This document shows, piece by piece, positions 42,892-51,557 of a DNA stretch of 64,000 nt (position 1 is the stretch's first letter; each line of letters starts with the position of its first letter). Location of the stretch: assembly GCA_046350455.1 (NCBI GenBank), contig JAXMAM010000002.1, forward strand, positions 140,127-204,126, in the 5' to 3' direction. The stretch is from CAZXGD01 sp046350455. GTDB taxonomy: Bacteria > Planctomycetota > Phycisphaerae > Phycisphaerales > SM1A02. The notes beneath the pieces were generated by a model. The model was not told the DNA's origin, ran no database searches, and saw only the letters and a list, made by a program, of their open reading frames with translations. Position numbers and translations under genes: made by a program.

Positions 42892-43767
42892 TTATCGCGT
42901 CCTGACCGCCAATGCGTCGGCCATCGAACGAAGGGGGTCTGCTGCAGGGCCAAGCGGGGCGATGGCATCACAGGCCTGCTCCAAGAGGCGGGTGACCGTG
43001 CGCCGACTCTCTTCCAGGCCGTGGACGCTGGGGTAGGTCTTCTTGCCTGCATCGCGGTCCTTGCCAGACGCCTTGCCCAGGTGCTCGGTGGACTGCGTCT
43101 CGTCCAGGATGTCATCCACCACCTGGAACATCAGGCCCATGGCGTCGCCATAGCGGGTGAGGGCTGCCATGCCCTTTGCATCCGTGTTGCCGCACAGCGC
43201 GCCCATGCGACAGGCGCAGCGGATGAGCGCGCCGGTCTTGTTACGGTGGATGAGGCGCAGTTGTTCGGCAGGATCGGTGGCGCCTTCAAAGCCGCCCAGG
43301 GTGTCGTAGACCTGCCCAGTGATCATGGCGGTGGTGGCGGTGGCCAGCTCCTGGGCCACCACAGCGGGCGCGACAGGCGATTGCAGCGCCACCTCCAGCG
43401 CGACAGAGAGCAGGGCATCGCCAGCCAGGATGGCCAGCGCCTCGCCATGTGCGCGGTGGGTGGTGGGGCGGCCCCGGCGGAGGTCGTCGTTGTCCAAGGC
43501 TGGCAGGTCGTCGTGCACCAGACTGAAGCAATGCACCATCTCCAGCGCGATGGCGGCTGGCATGGCATGGTCAGCCCGGCCACCCACAGCCTGGCAGGAT
43601 CGCAGCACCAGGATGGGGCGCACGCGCTTGCCGCCACCCAGGGCGGCGTAGCGCATGGCATCCCGCAGCCGGGGAGCCAGGGCGCGCGAGGTGAGGGCGG
43701 CGTCGAGGGCTGCCTCCACAGAGGTCAGGAGCGCAGTGTCGCTTTCGGTGGCATGCACGGCGGACAT
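42892..43767 (-). CDS. ispA: Trans-polyprenyl (farnesyl/geranylgeranyl) diphosphate synthase
   Basis: 291 residues. Both aspartate-rich motifs are present: VHDDLPALDNDDLRRGRPT (DDxxxxD form typical of IspA) and FQVVDDILDETQ. YAALGGGKRVRPILVL and LAGDALLSVALEV are also typical. Product chain length is not certain from sequence; short (C15-C20) is likely given the bacterial IspA form. ATG at 43767. A TACAAT hexamer on this strand at 43778-43783 would place transcription start almost at the ATG, so the message may be leaderless. dxs follows after 27 bp. Confidence 0.93.
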   Translation of the reverse strand: MSAVHATESDTALLTSVEAALDAALTSRALAPRLRDAMRYAALGGGKRVRPILVLRSCQAVGGRADHAMPAAIALEMVHCFSLVHDDLPALDNDDLRRGRPTTHRAHGEALAILAGDALLSVALEVALQSPVAPAVVAQELATATTAMITGQVYDTLGGFEGATDPAEQLRLIHRNKTGALIRCACRMGALCGNTDAKGMAALTRYGDAMGLMFQVVDDILDETQSTEHLGKASGKDRDAGKKTYPSVHGLEESRRTVTRLLEQACDAIAPLGPAADPLRSMADALAVRTR

Positions 43768-43814
43768 GAAGCGAACGATTGTATCCCAACGGTTATCATT
43801 CCGTCCTCCCTGCG

Positions 43815-44513
43815 ATGATCCAGCACTTCCAAGACATCATGGGCCATGGCGGCCTGGTCATGTGGCCGCTCCTGATTTTGAGCGTGCTTTCGGTGGCCTT
43901 TGCCTTTGAGCGCGCCTGGTACTGGTTCCAGCAGAATGGTCCAGCTGGCCGGCGGAACTTTGTGGCGCTCATGGACGCCCTCCGCCGCGGAGACCGCCCT
44001 GGCGCCCGGGCGCTGGCAGACACCTCCAACACGGTCTATGCGCGCGTGGCCCGGTCGCTCCTGACGGACGGTGCAGACGACGCAGTGGCTGTGGGTGCTG
44101 TGGAGCATGAACGCATCGCCATGGACCGCTTCATGGCCACGCTCAGCACCATCATCACTGCAGCCCCCATGCTGGGCATTCTGGGCACTGTGATCGGCAT
44201 CATCACCAGCTTTGAGGTGCTGAAGGGCGGCGATGCGCTGGTGGATCCCAAGGCGGTGTCCGGCGGCATCAGCGAGGCGCTGGTGGCCACAGCCAGCGGC
44301 CTGGTGGTGGCGCTGCTCTCTCTCTTCCCCTACATGGCCTATGGCGCGCAGCGCGAGAAGACCATCGGCCGACTGGAGACGCTGATCTCAGTGGCGCAGC
44401 TTGGCCTCACCAAGGCTCCCCCTCCGCGACGGCAGGGTGACAACACGGATGGCGCTACGGATTATGGCGGAAGTCAGGCTTCCAAGCAGCCTTCATCCAG
44501 TGCTGCATATTGA
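43815..44513 (+). CDS. MotA/TolQ/ExbB-family proton channel protein
   Basis: 232 residues from the ATG at 43815. Three helices: MWPLLILSVLSVAFAFERAWYWF near the N-terminus, then the pair TLSTIITAAPMLGILGTVIGIITSFEVL and GISEALVATASGLVVALLSLFPYM, which is the ExbB/TolQ signature with its conserved Thr and Ala-Pro-Leu. The C-terminus is polar. The usual partner ExbD/TolR is not next to it; the next gene is on the other strand and overlaps by 59 bp. It may energise a TonB-like system or another envelope machine together with a partner encoded elsewhere. Confidence 0.9.
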   Translation: MIQHFQDIMGHGGLVMWPLLILSVLSVAFAFERAWYWFQQNGPAGRRNFVALMDALRRGDRPGARALADTSNTVYARVARSLLTDGADDAVAVGAVEHERIAMDRFMATLSTIITAAPMLGILGTVIGIITSFEVLKGGDALVDPKAVSGGISEALVATASGLVVALLSLFPYMAYGAQREKTIGRLETLISVAQLGLTKAPPPRRQGDNTDGATDYGGSQASKQPSSSAAY

Positions 44514-45480
44514 GCAGCTCTGAGATGCCAGCGGTGCTGGTGCTGCCATCTGCGTTCACCACTCCAGCCTGCTTGGTGTGACGGCGGATGGGAACAGCCT
44601 GCTGCACGAACACGCCCAGCTGGCCTGTGTCCGTGCCGCCGCCCGTGCTGCCTGAGGTGGTGCCGCCGCTGCCATCAAAGCCCATGGCGACTGCATCTGC
44701 AGGACCCCAGATCTGCGTGGTGGCCAGGTAGGGCGGGACCACCCAGGCCGCGCCTGGCGCGTGATCTTCATCCACCACCTGGGCCTTGTAGGCGCCGGTC
44801 GGGCGGTAGGTGCTGCTGCAGAAGACGTACATCTCGCTGGGATTGTCAATGTTGGACTCGTTGAGGGCCACCAGTCGGCCCTTGGCAGTGCCAGTGCCGC
44901 TGGGGGGTGTCCACGTGGAGTCGCCGTAGGTTGGGAACGACACACCGGCAGTGGTCGTGTACCAGCCGCCCATGTAGTACGCGTTGTAGCCAAAGGATGG
45001 CTGCAGGGCCAGCGCGCTGCCAGGCGTGGTCCAGATGGCCTGCATCCAGGCTGGCAGGGAATCTGGCTGTGGGTTCCAATCCCGGGCTGAGTCGTTGTCA
45101 ATGTCCTGGGTCTCGTACTCGCCGTAGCCCAGGAAGAGGTCGTAGGAGTGATCCAGATACTCGGCCAGGCGCCAGGGGTATGTCTGCGCCAGCGCTGCTG
45201 GCAGTGCATCGCCCGTCTTGTTCTTGTAGTTGACCCGCCAGGTGGACTGCGTGGCCTCGTCCAGGTAGCCCGGCAGCAGGGCGCCGTCGTACTGCTTGTT
45301 GTAGCCAGCCCAGCCCATGTACAGCTGGCGGATGTTGCTCAGCTCCTTGCTCTTGCGCGAGGTGCGCAGGGCGCTCTGGATCCCGACTGCCAAAAGGCTC
45401 ATCAGGATGCTGATGATGGCGATGACCACCAGCAATTCGACAATGGTGAAGCCGCGGCGAGCAGGGGGCTTGGCAAGCAT
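44455..45480 (-). CDS. Type IV prepilin-like / pseudopilin protein
   Basis: 341 residues from the ATG at 45480. The N-terminus has the prepilin peptidase site and helix: RRGFTIVELLVVIAIISIL after a 9-residue leader. A large beta-rich C-terminal domain contains many Tyr, Trp, Gly and Ser (FGYNAYYMGGWYTTTAGVS, GSGGTTSGSTGGGT). Planctomycetes encode many such single prepilin-domain proteins outside pilus operons. No pilus or type II secretion gene is near. The 3' end overlaps the ExbB gene by 59 bp. Confidence 0.87.
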   Translation of the reverse strand: MLAKPPARRGFTIVELLVVIAIISILMSLLAVGIQSALRTSRKSKELSNIRQLYMGWAGYNKQYDGALLPGYLDEATQSTWRVNYKNKTGDALPAALAQTYPWRLAEYLDHSYDLFLGYGEYETQDIDNDSARDWNPQPDSLPAWMQAIWTTPGSALALQPSFGYNAYYMGGWYTTTAGVSFPTYGDSTWTPPSGTGTAKGRLVALNESNIDNPSEMYVFCSSTYRPTGAYKAQVVDEDHAPGAAWVVPPYLATTQIWGPADAVAMGFDGSGGTTSGSTGGGTDTGQLGVFVQQAVPIRRHTKQAGVVNADGSTSTAGISELLNMQHWMKAAWKPDFRHNP

Positions 45481-45541
45481 GAGTCTCACGGAAGGATACG
45501 GCAGCCCCTGCGCGATTTTGCAGGAGACTTGCGGAGAAACC

Positions 45542-46345
45542 TCAACTTGACTGAGCAGGCAGCAGGTGCTGGGCCAGGAACGCTGTGCCCAGGTCCTTGG
45601 CCAGGCTGGCCACCCGGCCAAAGCCGCTGTGCTCGTGGGGGGCGCCTGTCTCTGGAAACTCGTGCAGCACCACGTGGTGGGGCTGGCTGCTGCGGGCGCG
45701 GATGGCGCTGAAAAAGGCGCGCTGGCCTGCCACGTCCACCCATTCGTCCTTCTGGCTGTGCAGCCCCAGGACTGGAATGTCCCGCCACGCCTCCACCCGG
45801 TGGATGGGGTTGAGCTGCTGCGCCAGCGCTGGCTGAAACATGGCCCGGTGGCGCTGGTGTTCCCAGCTGCCTGTGGTGCTTTCCAGGAGCGCGGCTGCAA
45901 AGGTGTGCGGGCGCGTGAGCGCCACCAGCGCGGCCATGCCGCCAGCGCTCATCCCGCCCACCGCCATGCGGTGTCCATGGTGCTCGCCTGTGTTGTGGAG
46001 GGCGTCCACCACCGCAGGCAGCTCGTCTGCCATCTGCGCCACCACCTCCAGCGTGCGGTCTGGCGCCTGGCGGTCCCGGTCCAGGCGCTCTCCGTGGCCT
46101 GGCAGATCCAGCGCGCAGCTGGCCACGCCTGCGCGCGCCAGGCGCAGGTAGCGGCCAGGGTCCAGCTCCTTGTTCACGGTCCGGCCATGCATCCACACCA
46201 GGACAGGCGCAGGCTGGGTGACACGCCCGGTGGCTGCATCCCAGTGAGGATGCACCAGCAGCGCAGGCACTTGGTGCGGCCCCAGCCGCGCCACCCGGCT
46301 GAGCTGCAGCACAGACTGTGGAAGTTGGTCGAAGGGCTGAGGCAA
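45542..46345 (-). CDS. Alpha/beta hydrolase
   Basis: 267 residues. Nucleophile elbow G-x-S-x-G in MAVGGMSAGGMAALVAL, oxyanion-like strand APVLVWMHGRTVNKE, acidic residue region VLGLHSQKDEWVDV and a catalytic His candidate in HEHSGFGR. This is the dienelactone/prolyl-oligopeptidase-like branch; substrate unknown. The only in-frame start at the 5' end is TTG at 46345 (MPQPFDQLPQ); GTG at codon 12 is an alternative. It is divergent from rsmD. Confidence 0.85.
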   Translation of the reverse strand: MPQPFDQLPQSVLQLSRVARLGPHQVPALLVHPHWDAATGRVTQPAPVLVWMHGRTVNKELDPGRYLRLARAGVASCALDLPGHGERLDRDRQAPDRTLEVVAQMADELPAVVDALHNTGEHHGHRMAVGGMSAGGMAALVALTRPHTFAAALLESTTGSWEHQRHRAMFQPALAQQLNPIHRVEAWRDIPVLGLHSQKDEWVDVAGQRAFFSAIRARSSQPHHVVLHEFPETGAPHEHSGFGRVASLAKDLGTAFLAQHLLPAQSS

Positions 46346-46404
46346 GATGGACCGCGCAGGGTACAGCCCGTGTGGTGCGCTTCCAGATCCGTATCCTCTG
46401 CGCT

Positions 46405-46995
46405 GTGCACTCGCGACTTCGCATCATGGGCGGCGAGCACCGCTCCCGCCCGCTGGAGATTCCACCTGGATTCGACATCACCCGCCCCATGACGGGGCGC
46501 GTGAAGGAGAGCCTGTTCAACATCCTGCGCGGATGGTTCGAGGGCGCCACCGTGGTGGATCTGTTTGCAGGCGTGGGCACCATGGGGCTGGAAGCTGCCA
46601 GCCACGGCGCAGCGCGCGTGGTGATGGTGGAGCGGGATCATGAGGTGCTGTCCTGCCTGGAACGCAATATCCAGTCGCTGGGGTGTGGCGGCCGATGCAC
46701 GGCGCTCCAGGCAGACGCGCTCAGTCCCACCACGCTGGCGCGCCTGCCGCAGCCCGTGGACGTGGTGTTCATGGATCCGCCCTACGACCTGGCTGAGCAG
46801 ACCAGCGGCCGCCGCCGCATTCTGGAGCAGGCGGCGCGCCTGCGAAGCAATTTTGGCGCCAAGGGATGGCTGGTGCTCCGGCTGCCCTATGCGCTGCCAG
46901 CAGAGGAGGCGCACCTGCCAGGCTTCAGTGGCCCAGAGGTGCGCTCCTATGGTGAGATGCACGTCCACCTGTACATGCCCATGGAGGCGTCGTGA
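46405..46995 (+). CDS. rsmD: 16S rRNA (guanine966-N2)-methyltransferase RsmD
   Basis: 196 residues from GTG at 46405, chosen because SRLRIMGGEHRSRPLEIP is the family N-terminus; a GTG at 46318 would overlap the divergent hydrolase. Motifs: TRPMTGRVKESLFNIL, VVDLFAGVGTMGLEAASHGA (SAM motif I) and the catalytic VVFMDPPYDL (D/NPPY). Methylates G966 of 16S rRNA. It overlaps ispD by 4 bp (GTGA). Confidence 0.92.
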   Translation: MHSRLRIMGGEHRSRPLEIPPGFDITRPMTGRVKESLFNILRGWFEGATVVDLFAGVGTMGLEAASHGAARVVMVERDHEVLSCLERNIQSLGCGGRCTALQADALSPTTLARLPQPVDVVFMDPPYDLAEQTSGRRRILEQAARLRSNFGAKGWLVLRLPYALPAEEAHLPGFSGPEVRSYGEMHVHLYMPMEAS

Positions 46996-47753
46996 GCGAG
47001 TTTCGCGTTGGCGTGATCATTCCAGCCGCTGGCAAGAGCCGCCGCTTTGGCGGTGGCGACAAGCTGGCCCAGGACGTGGGTGGACGGCCCATGATCCTGC
47101 GCAGCGTGGAGCTCTTCACCAAGCGCGAGGATGTGACCGCCATCGTGGTGGCGGCAGCGCCCGATGAGCTGGAGGAGTTCAAGGCGCGCTTTGGCGCGCA
47201 GCTGGGATTCCACGGCGCCAAGGTGGTGGCGGGCGGCACTGTGGAGCGGTGGGAGACCGTGCGCAACGCGCTGGCAGCCGTGCCAGAGGACTGCACGCAC
47301 ATCGCAGTGCACGATGCAGCGCGGCCCATTGCGCCAGAGGAGATGATCGCGCGCGTGTTCGAGGCAGCGCGCGTGCACGACGCAGTGATCCCTGGTGATC
47401 CAGTGACCGCCACCCTGAAGCGCGTGAGCGCGCAGCAGGTGGACGCCGAGACAGAAGACGCTGTGGCCGACGCCATCCTGGGCGACCTGGGCGAAGCCAC
47501 CAAGGTCAAGGGCCGCGCCGTGGAGGCCACGGTGCCACGCGAGCACCTGGTGGCCATCCAGACGCCGCAGGTGTTCAAGACCTCTGTGCTGCGCCGCGCC
47601 TATGCGCAGGCAGACCTGAACGGCGCCACCGACGACGCTGGCCTGGTGGAGCGCCTGGGGCAGGCAGTCATTGTGGTGGACGGCGACCCGCGCAACATCA
47701 AGGTGACCACGCCAGGCGACCTGGCCATGGTGCGGGCGCTGCTGCGGCGGTGA
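46992..47753 (+). CDS. ispD: 2-C-methyl-D-erythritol 4-phosphate cytidylyltransferase
   Basis: Third step of the MEP pathway: joins MEP and CTP. 253 residues from a GTG in the rsmD stop. Motifs: VGVIIPAAGKSRRFGGGDKL (nucleotide-binding loop), GGTVERWETVRNAL, IAVHDAARPIAPEEMI and QTPQVFKTSVLRRAY ... ATDDAGLVERLGQAV. A stretch of about 20 residues around AQQVDAETEDAVADAILGDL is longer than in E. coli IspD. It is convergent with the Feo genes. No ispF follows, unlike many genomes. Confidence 0.95.
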   Translation: MSEFRVGVIIPAAGKSRRFGGGDKLAQDVGGRPMILRSVELFTKREDVTAIVVAAAPDELEEFKARFGAQLGFHGAKVVAGGTVERWETVRNALAAVPEDCTHIAVHDAARPIAPEEMIARVFEAARVHDAVIPGDPVTATLKRVSAQQVDAETEDAVADAILGDLGEATKVKGRAVEATVPREHLVAIQTPQVFKTSVLRRAYAQADLNGATDDAGLVERLGQAVIVVDGDPRNIKVTTPGDLAMVRALLRR

Positions 47754-47799
47754 GCGGGTGACCGCGCTGCGAGCGCCCGCGCTGTCAGCCCTTGCGTAG

Positions 47800-47988
47800 C
47801 TAGCCCTTGCGGCGCAGCGCGCTGATGGTGAGCTTGGCCTTGCGTGGGCGTGCGGCGGCGCCGCCTTCGCATCCAGGGCAGCCTGGGCCAGAAGTGCTGC
47901 GGCGCGGCAGCATGGGGCGCAGCACCAGCGCGGCGCAGACCACGGCTGCCAGCGTCACAAGCCAGAACTCCCAGTCAGTCCACGGCAT
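47800..47988 (-). CDS. FeoB-associated Cys-rich membrane protein
   Basis: 62 residues. One N-terminal transmembrane helix (WEFWLVTLAAVVCAALVL) followed by a short Cys-rich loop with GPGCPGCEGG and a basic tail. This matches the small FeoB-associated proteins found after feoB in many bacteria; a role in Fe(II) uptake or assembly of the transporter is inferred from that linkage. Its ATG overlaps the feoB stop by 4 bp. Confidence 0.85.
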   Translation of the reverse strand: MPWTDWEFWLVTLAAVVCAALVLRPMLPRRSTSGPGCPGCEGGAAARPRKAKLTISALRRKG

Positions 47989-50045
47989 CAGCCACCTCCC
48001 ATCAGGCGGAAGGTGAGGAACGCAGCGCCGTAGGCCACGCTGCTCATCCACACCAGCTGCAGGGCGGGCCACTTCCAGCTGCCAGTCTCGCGGCGCGTGA
48101 CCGCCAGCGTGGGCAGGCATTGCATGGCCAGCACAAAGAACACCAGCGCTGCAGCAGCCGTGGGCGCGTTGAACACGCGCGTGCCATCTGCGCGCGGCAT
48201 GTCCGCCACGCGTTGCAGGACAGACTCCTCGCCCGTGTCAGCGCCCTGGCCTTCACCCTCCAGCACCGCCATGGTGCTGACGAACACCTCGCGCGCCAGG
48301 AAGCTGCTCAGCACGCCCACGGTCAGCTGCGGGTCAAAGCCCAGCGGCGCGAACACCGGCTGCACCACGCCGCCCAGACGCCCTGCAAAGCTGTGCGCCT
48401 GCTGGATGCGGTCCTGCTCGCCCTGGGCACGCTGGGTGAGGGTGTCAGCCTCCTTCTGCTGCGTGGTTCGCACCGCTTCGTCGGTGGCTGCCTGGGCAGC
48501 CTGCAGGTGCGCCGCAGCCTGGGCGCGCCAGGCCACAACCTGGGGAGCTTCTGCAGCCCTGGGGTACGCGCTCAGCCACCACATGACCACGCAGATGGCC
48601 AGGATGTTGGTCCCAGCGTTCTTCAGGAAGACCAGCGCGCGGTCCCACGTGACCAGCGCTGCCGTCTGCAGACTGGGGCGCTTGTAGGCAGGCAGCTCCA
48701 TGACCATGGGGCGGGCGGGCCCGCGCAGGATGGTGTGCCGCGCCAGGAGCGCGCTCAGGAGGCCAGCCATCAGTCCCAGCGCGTAGCACCCCACAAACGC
48801 CACGCCAGCCACCCACGCAGGGCGTCCAGCAGTCAGCACGCCGATGAGCAGCACGTACACCGGCAGACGCGCAGAGCAGCTCATGAAGGGCGCCACCAGG
48901 ATGGTGGCCAGGCGGTCCTTGGGGTCTGCGATCAGGCGCGTGCCCATGATGCCTGGCAGCGCGCACGCGTGGCTGCTGAGGAGCGGCACGAACGCCATGC
49001 CGCTGAGGCCAAAGCGGGACATCACGCGGTCCATGGCAAACGCTGCGCGCGCCAGGTAGCCGCTGTCCTCCAGCAGCGTGAGCAGGAAGAACAGGAGGCA
49101 GATCTGCGGCAGGAAGACCATCACCATGCCCAGACCGTTCAGCACGCCGCTGGTCAGGAGGTCGGTGAGCACCGAAGGTGGCAGCGTGCTGCGCACCGCA
49201 TCGGTCAGCGTGCCGAACACCCAGTCAATGAGATCCATCGGCACTCGCGCCACCAGGAAGATGCTGGCAAAGAGGCCGGCCATCATCAGCGCAAAGCACA
49301 GCACGCCCAGCACAGGGTGGGTGAAGGCCAGGTCCAGGCGGTCGCGGAGTGAATCTGCCGCGGTGCCCTGCACCGTGCGGCCGCTGACAGCAGCCGCCAT
49401 GACGCCTTCCGCCCATGCGGCCAGCTGGGGCACGGTGGAGGTGAGCGCTGGCAGCTTCTGGTGCCGTGCTGCCAGGGCGTCGGCATCCAGCGTGGAGGCG
49501 GCCACCGTGTCCAGCGCCACGTCCAGCGCAGCCATGCCTTCTCCCGTGCGAGCGCTCACCAGCACCACGGGGCAGCCAAGCTTCTGGCTGAGCGCTGCAG
49601 CGTCCACCGTCAGGCCCTGCTGGGCAGCACGGTCGCACATGTTGAGCGCCACCACGGCTGGCAGCGGGTGCGTGAGCGCCTGCGCTGCAAACTGCAGGTT
49701 GCGGCGGAGGTTTGTGGCGTCGGCCACCACCAGGAGCGCATCAGGCTGGAATCCATCCACGCGGCCTTCCAGGCACTCGCGGCAGATGCGGGCTTCTGGC
49801 AGGTCCAGCGTGAGCGAGTAGGTGCCGGGCAGATCCACAAGCTCCAGTTCGTCGCGGTTGCCAGCGCGGTGGATGCCCACGCGGCTCTCCACCGTGGAGC
49901 CCGGAAGGTTGGCTGTGCGCGCACGCAGACCGCACAGGCGGTTGAAGAGGGTGGTCTTGCCAGTGTTTGGGTTGCCCAGCACCGCCACGCGGGGCAGCGC
50001 GCCCGGGCGGCGCGCAGCTGGCATGGTGGACGGTGCTGCAGTCAT
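47988..50045 (-). CDS. feoB: Ferrous iron transport protein B
   Basis: Inner-membrane Fe(II) importer with a GTPase domain. 685 residues. G1 VAVLGNPNTGKTTLFNRLCG (about 19-38), the G2 region with LPGSTVE, G3 VDLPGTYSL, G4 NMCD and G5 VSARTG are visible. The membrane part then contains the Gate motifs (GMVMVFLPQICLLFFLLTLLEDSGYLARAA in pieces, LLSSHACALPGI, MSCSARLPVYVLLI), the Cys-containing FeoB signatures. A polar Glu/Gln/Ala-rich insertion of about 60 residues sits in the second half (ATDEAVRTTQQKEADTLTQ). It overlaps feoA and the FeoB-associated gene by 4 bp on either side. Confidence 0.96.
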   Translation of the reverse strand: MTAAPSTMPAARRPGALPRVAVLGNPNTGKTTLFNRLCGLRARTANLPGSTVESRVGIHRAGNRDELELVDLPGTYSLTLDLPEARICRECLEGRVDGFQPDALLVVADATNLRRNLQFAAQALTHPLPAVVALNMCDRAAQQGLTVDAAALSQKLGCPVVLVSARTGEGMAALDVALDTVAASTLDADALAARHQKLPALTSTVPQLAAWAEGVMAAAVSGRTVQGTAADSLRDRLDLAFTHPVLGVLCFALMMAGLFASIFLVARVPMDLIDWVFGTLTDAVRSTLPPSVLTDLLTSGVLNGLGMVMVFLPQICLLFFLLTLLEDSGYLARAAFAMDRVMSRFGLSGMAFVPLLSSHACALPGIMGTRLIADPKDRLATILVAPFMSCSARLPVYVLLIGVLTAGRPAWVAGVAFVGCYALGLMAGLLSALLARHTILRGPARPMVMELPAYKRPSLQTAALVTWDRALVFLKNAGTNILAICVVMWWLSAYPRAAEAPQVVAWRAQAAAHLQAAQAATDEAVRTTQQKEADTLTQRAQGEQDRIQQAHSFAGRLGGVVQPVFAPLGFDPQLTVGVLSSFLAREVFVSTMAVLEGEGQGADTGEESVLQRVADMPRADGTRVFNAPTAAAALVFFVLAMQCLPTLAVTRRETGSWKWPALQLVWMSSVAYGAAFLTFRLMGGG

Positions 50046-50344
50046 GGACGCGCTGCTGGTTCGTCTGGCAGCGGGGTGACCATGATCTTGCTGGCCACGC
50101 TGCCAGAGAGGCCCAGGCGCGTGGTGTCAATCTGCACGATGCACGGCGCGCCCGACCGGCAGACCTCCACCGTGCACTGGTGGTGCAGGCCCATGGCGTG
50201 CAGCAGGCAGCGGTCGCCCTCTGGCAGCTGCGTGAGTTCTGAACAATCCACGATGGCCCGCTGGCCGCGCCGCAACTGCGTGAGCGGAATGCGGACTGGC
50301 CCGCTGCTGTCTGGCTGCGGGTGCTTGGACGAGTGGTGTCCCAT
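50042..50344 (-). CDS. feoA: Ferrous iron transport protein A
   Basis: 100 residues, SH3-like cytoplasmic partner of FeoB. Motifs: IPLTQLRRGQRAIVDCS, CLLHAMGLHHQCTVEVCRSGAP and the C-terminal LGLSGSVASKIMVTPL. ATG at 50344; the stop overlaps the feoB ATG by 4 bp. It is the first gene of the feoA-feoB-FeoB-associated unit and has a Fur-box-like palindrome 44 nt upstream. Confidence 0.93.
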   Translation of the reverse strand: MGHHSSKHPQPDSSGPVRIPLTQLRRGQRAIVDCSELTQLPEGDRCLLHAMGLHHQCTVEVCRSGAPCIVQIDTTRLGLSGSVASKIMVTPLPDEPAARP

Positions 50345-50387
50345 AGGTGCTGGCGCCCATCAGGTGGACGCTGCGCCTGGAATGGTA

Positions 50388-50404
50388 TTGCGACTCAGTC
50401 TCAA
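50388..50404 (-). promoter_or_regulatory. Fur-box-like palindrome upstream of feoA
   Basis: On the minus strand it reads TTGAGACTGAGTCGCAA, an 8-1-8 inverted repeat with a single mismatch per half (7 of 8 pairs). Its TGAGAxT half-site and 17-bp size resemble the 7-1-7 Fur operators of other bacteria. It lies 44 nt before the feoA ATG and 2 bp beyond the stop of the BFD-like gene, where it could block a promoter for the Feo operon when iron is plentiful. Recognition by Fur is inferred. Confidence 0.5.
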
Positions 50405-50406
50405 CT

Positions 50407-50694
50407 TCAACCAGCTGGCGGCTGGTTCTGGGCCTTTGCTGCGCGGCGGGCCTCTTTGTAGGCCGCCCGGGCCTCGGTGTACTGCGCCACTGGGTCTTCT
50501 ACGTGGGGAACCTGGCCAGCCTTCCACTGCGCGTGCAGCTTCTCCAGGTAGGGCACGCACCACTGGCACCCAGTGCCAGCCCCCAGGCACTCAGAAAGCT
50601 GGCTGGGGACAGATGGCTGCTCCCGCTCCAGGAAGTGCACCAGCTTTCGCAACGAGACCTTGTGGCACACGCAGACGGTGTCGTCAGCATCCAT
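50407..50694 (-). CDS. BFD-like [2Fe-2S] protein (bacterioferritin-associated ferredoxin type)
   Basis: 95 residues. The cysteine pattern is exactly C-x-C-x32-C-x2-C: C8, C10 (VCVCHKVS), C43, C46 (GAGTGCQWCVPYL), as in bacterioferritin-associated ferredoxins, which help release stored iron. An extra Cys36 and a 45-residue Ala/Lys-rich tail extend the normal 60-65 residue size. Placed next to feoA it probably belongs to iron handling. No bacterioferritin gene is in the window. Confidence 0.85.
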   Translation of the reverse strand: MDADDTVCVCHKVSLRKLVHFLEREQPSVPSQLSECLGAGTGCQWCVPYLEKLHAQWKAGQVPHVEDPVAQYTEARAAYKEARRAAKAQNQPPAG

Positions 50695-50715
50695 GGCAGT
50701 GACCTTTCGCCACCC

Positions 50716-51501
50716 TCACTTGGAAGGTCCAACGCCGGGTGGCAGGATGGACTTCACCTTCAGTTCGTAGCCGTAGTCCACATAGGGGCCCACCAGCGGT
50801 GGGTTGGAGAAGGGGCCGCCCTCTGGACGGCCGGGGTTCAGCGTGAGCTTGGGTGTCACCACGCAGGTGACCACCACAGGCGAGGTGAGCACGGTTCCAT
50901 CGGGAGCCAGCACGCGGTTGAGCACGCCCTGGTCCACCGTGACCGGCGTGCGGAAGTCGTGCGTGCCGTTTTCGAACACCAGCGTGAGCGACACTTCCCG
51001 GCCATTCTTGGTGACGGTGGCCGGATCCATGGTGCAGGTCCACCGCTGCTCGGACACATTGGTGCGCTGCGCCTTGGCGATCCAGTTCTCCAGCTGCTTC
51101 TGATGCTGGCTCCACGCCTGCTGCGAGGCAGTGTCGCGCGCGGTGCTGCTGGGGGTGGCCTTGCCGCCAAAGGTGCTCATGTAGTCCGCGCGCAGGGCGC
51201 TCAGGAGCCCGCCAGGTCCGATGCTGGGGTCTGCGGGCACGCTCGGAACAGGTGGCGCTGCGGTGGCGGCGGCCAGGCGCTCCTCCAGCATCTTGATCTT
51301 GGCCTGGGCTGCCTCCAGCTGGGCCACCAGCATGTTCACCTGCTTCTGCAGGCGCTCGTTCTCTGCCTTCAGGTCGCCCTGTGCGGGCTGCACGGGCGGG
51401 CTCGCGGGCGCCTGGGCCCCCGTGGCCTGACACATGGCGTGAGGGCAGGCAAGAGCCAGAACACCACTGGCCAGCACGGCGTACATCTTGGAGGGGAGCA
51501 T
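50716..51501 (-). CDS. Exported coiled-coil protein of unknown function
   Basis: 261 residues from the ATG at 51501. Signal peptide with MYAVLASGVLALACPHAMCQA, then a coiled coil of about 35 residues (LKAENERLQKQVNMLVAQLE...KMLEERLAAA), a Pro-rich spacer and a C-terminal soluble domain with beta strands (VSLTLVFENGTHDFRTPVTV, SPVVVTCVVTPKLTLNPG). No named family recognised. It is divergent from the Gln-rich membrane protein by 56 bp. Confidence 0.72.
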   Translation of the reverse strand: MLPSKMYAVLASGVLALACPHAMCQATGAQAPASPPVQPAQGDLKAENERLQKQVNMLVAQLEAAQAKIKMLEERLAAATAAPPVPSVPADPSIGPGGLLSALRADYMSTFGGKATPSSTARDTASQQAWSQHQKQLENWIAKAQRTNVSEQRWTCTMDPATVTKNGREVSLTLVFENGTHDFRTPVTVDQGVLNRVLAPDGTVLTSPVVVTCVVTPKLTLNPGRPEGGPFSNPPLVGPYVDYGYELKVKSILPPGVGPSK

Positions 51502-51557
51502 TGGCGGCGGATGATAAGCCTGGCCGACTACACTTGGAACACGCCGGAGGTCTCCCC

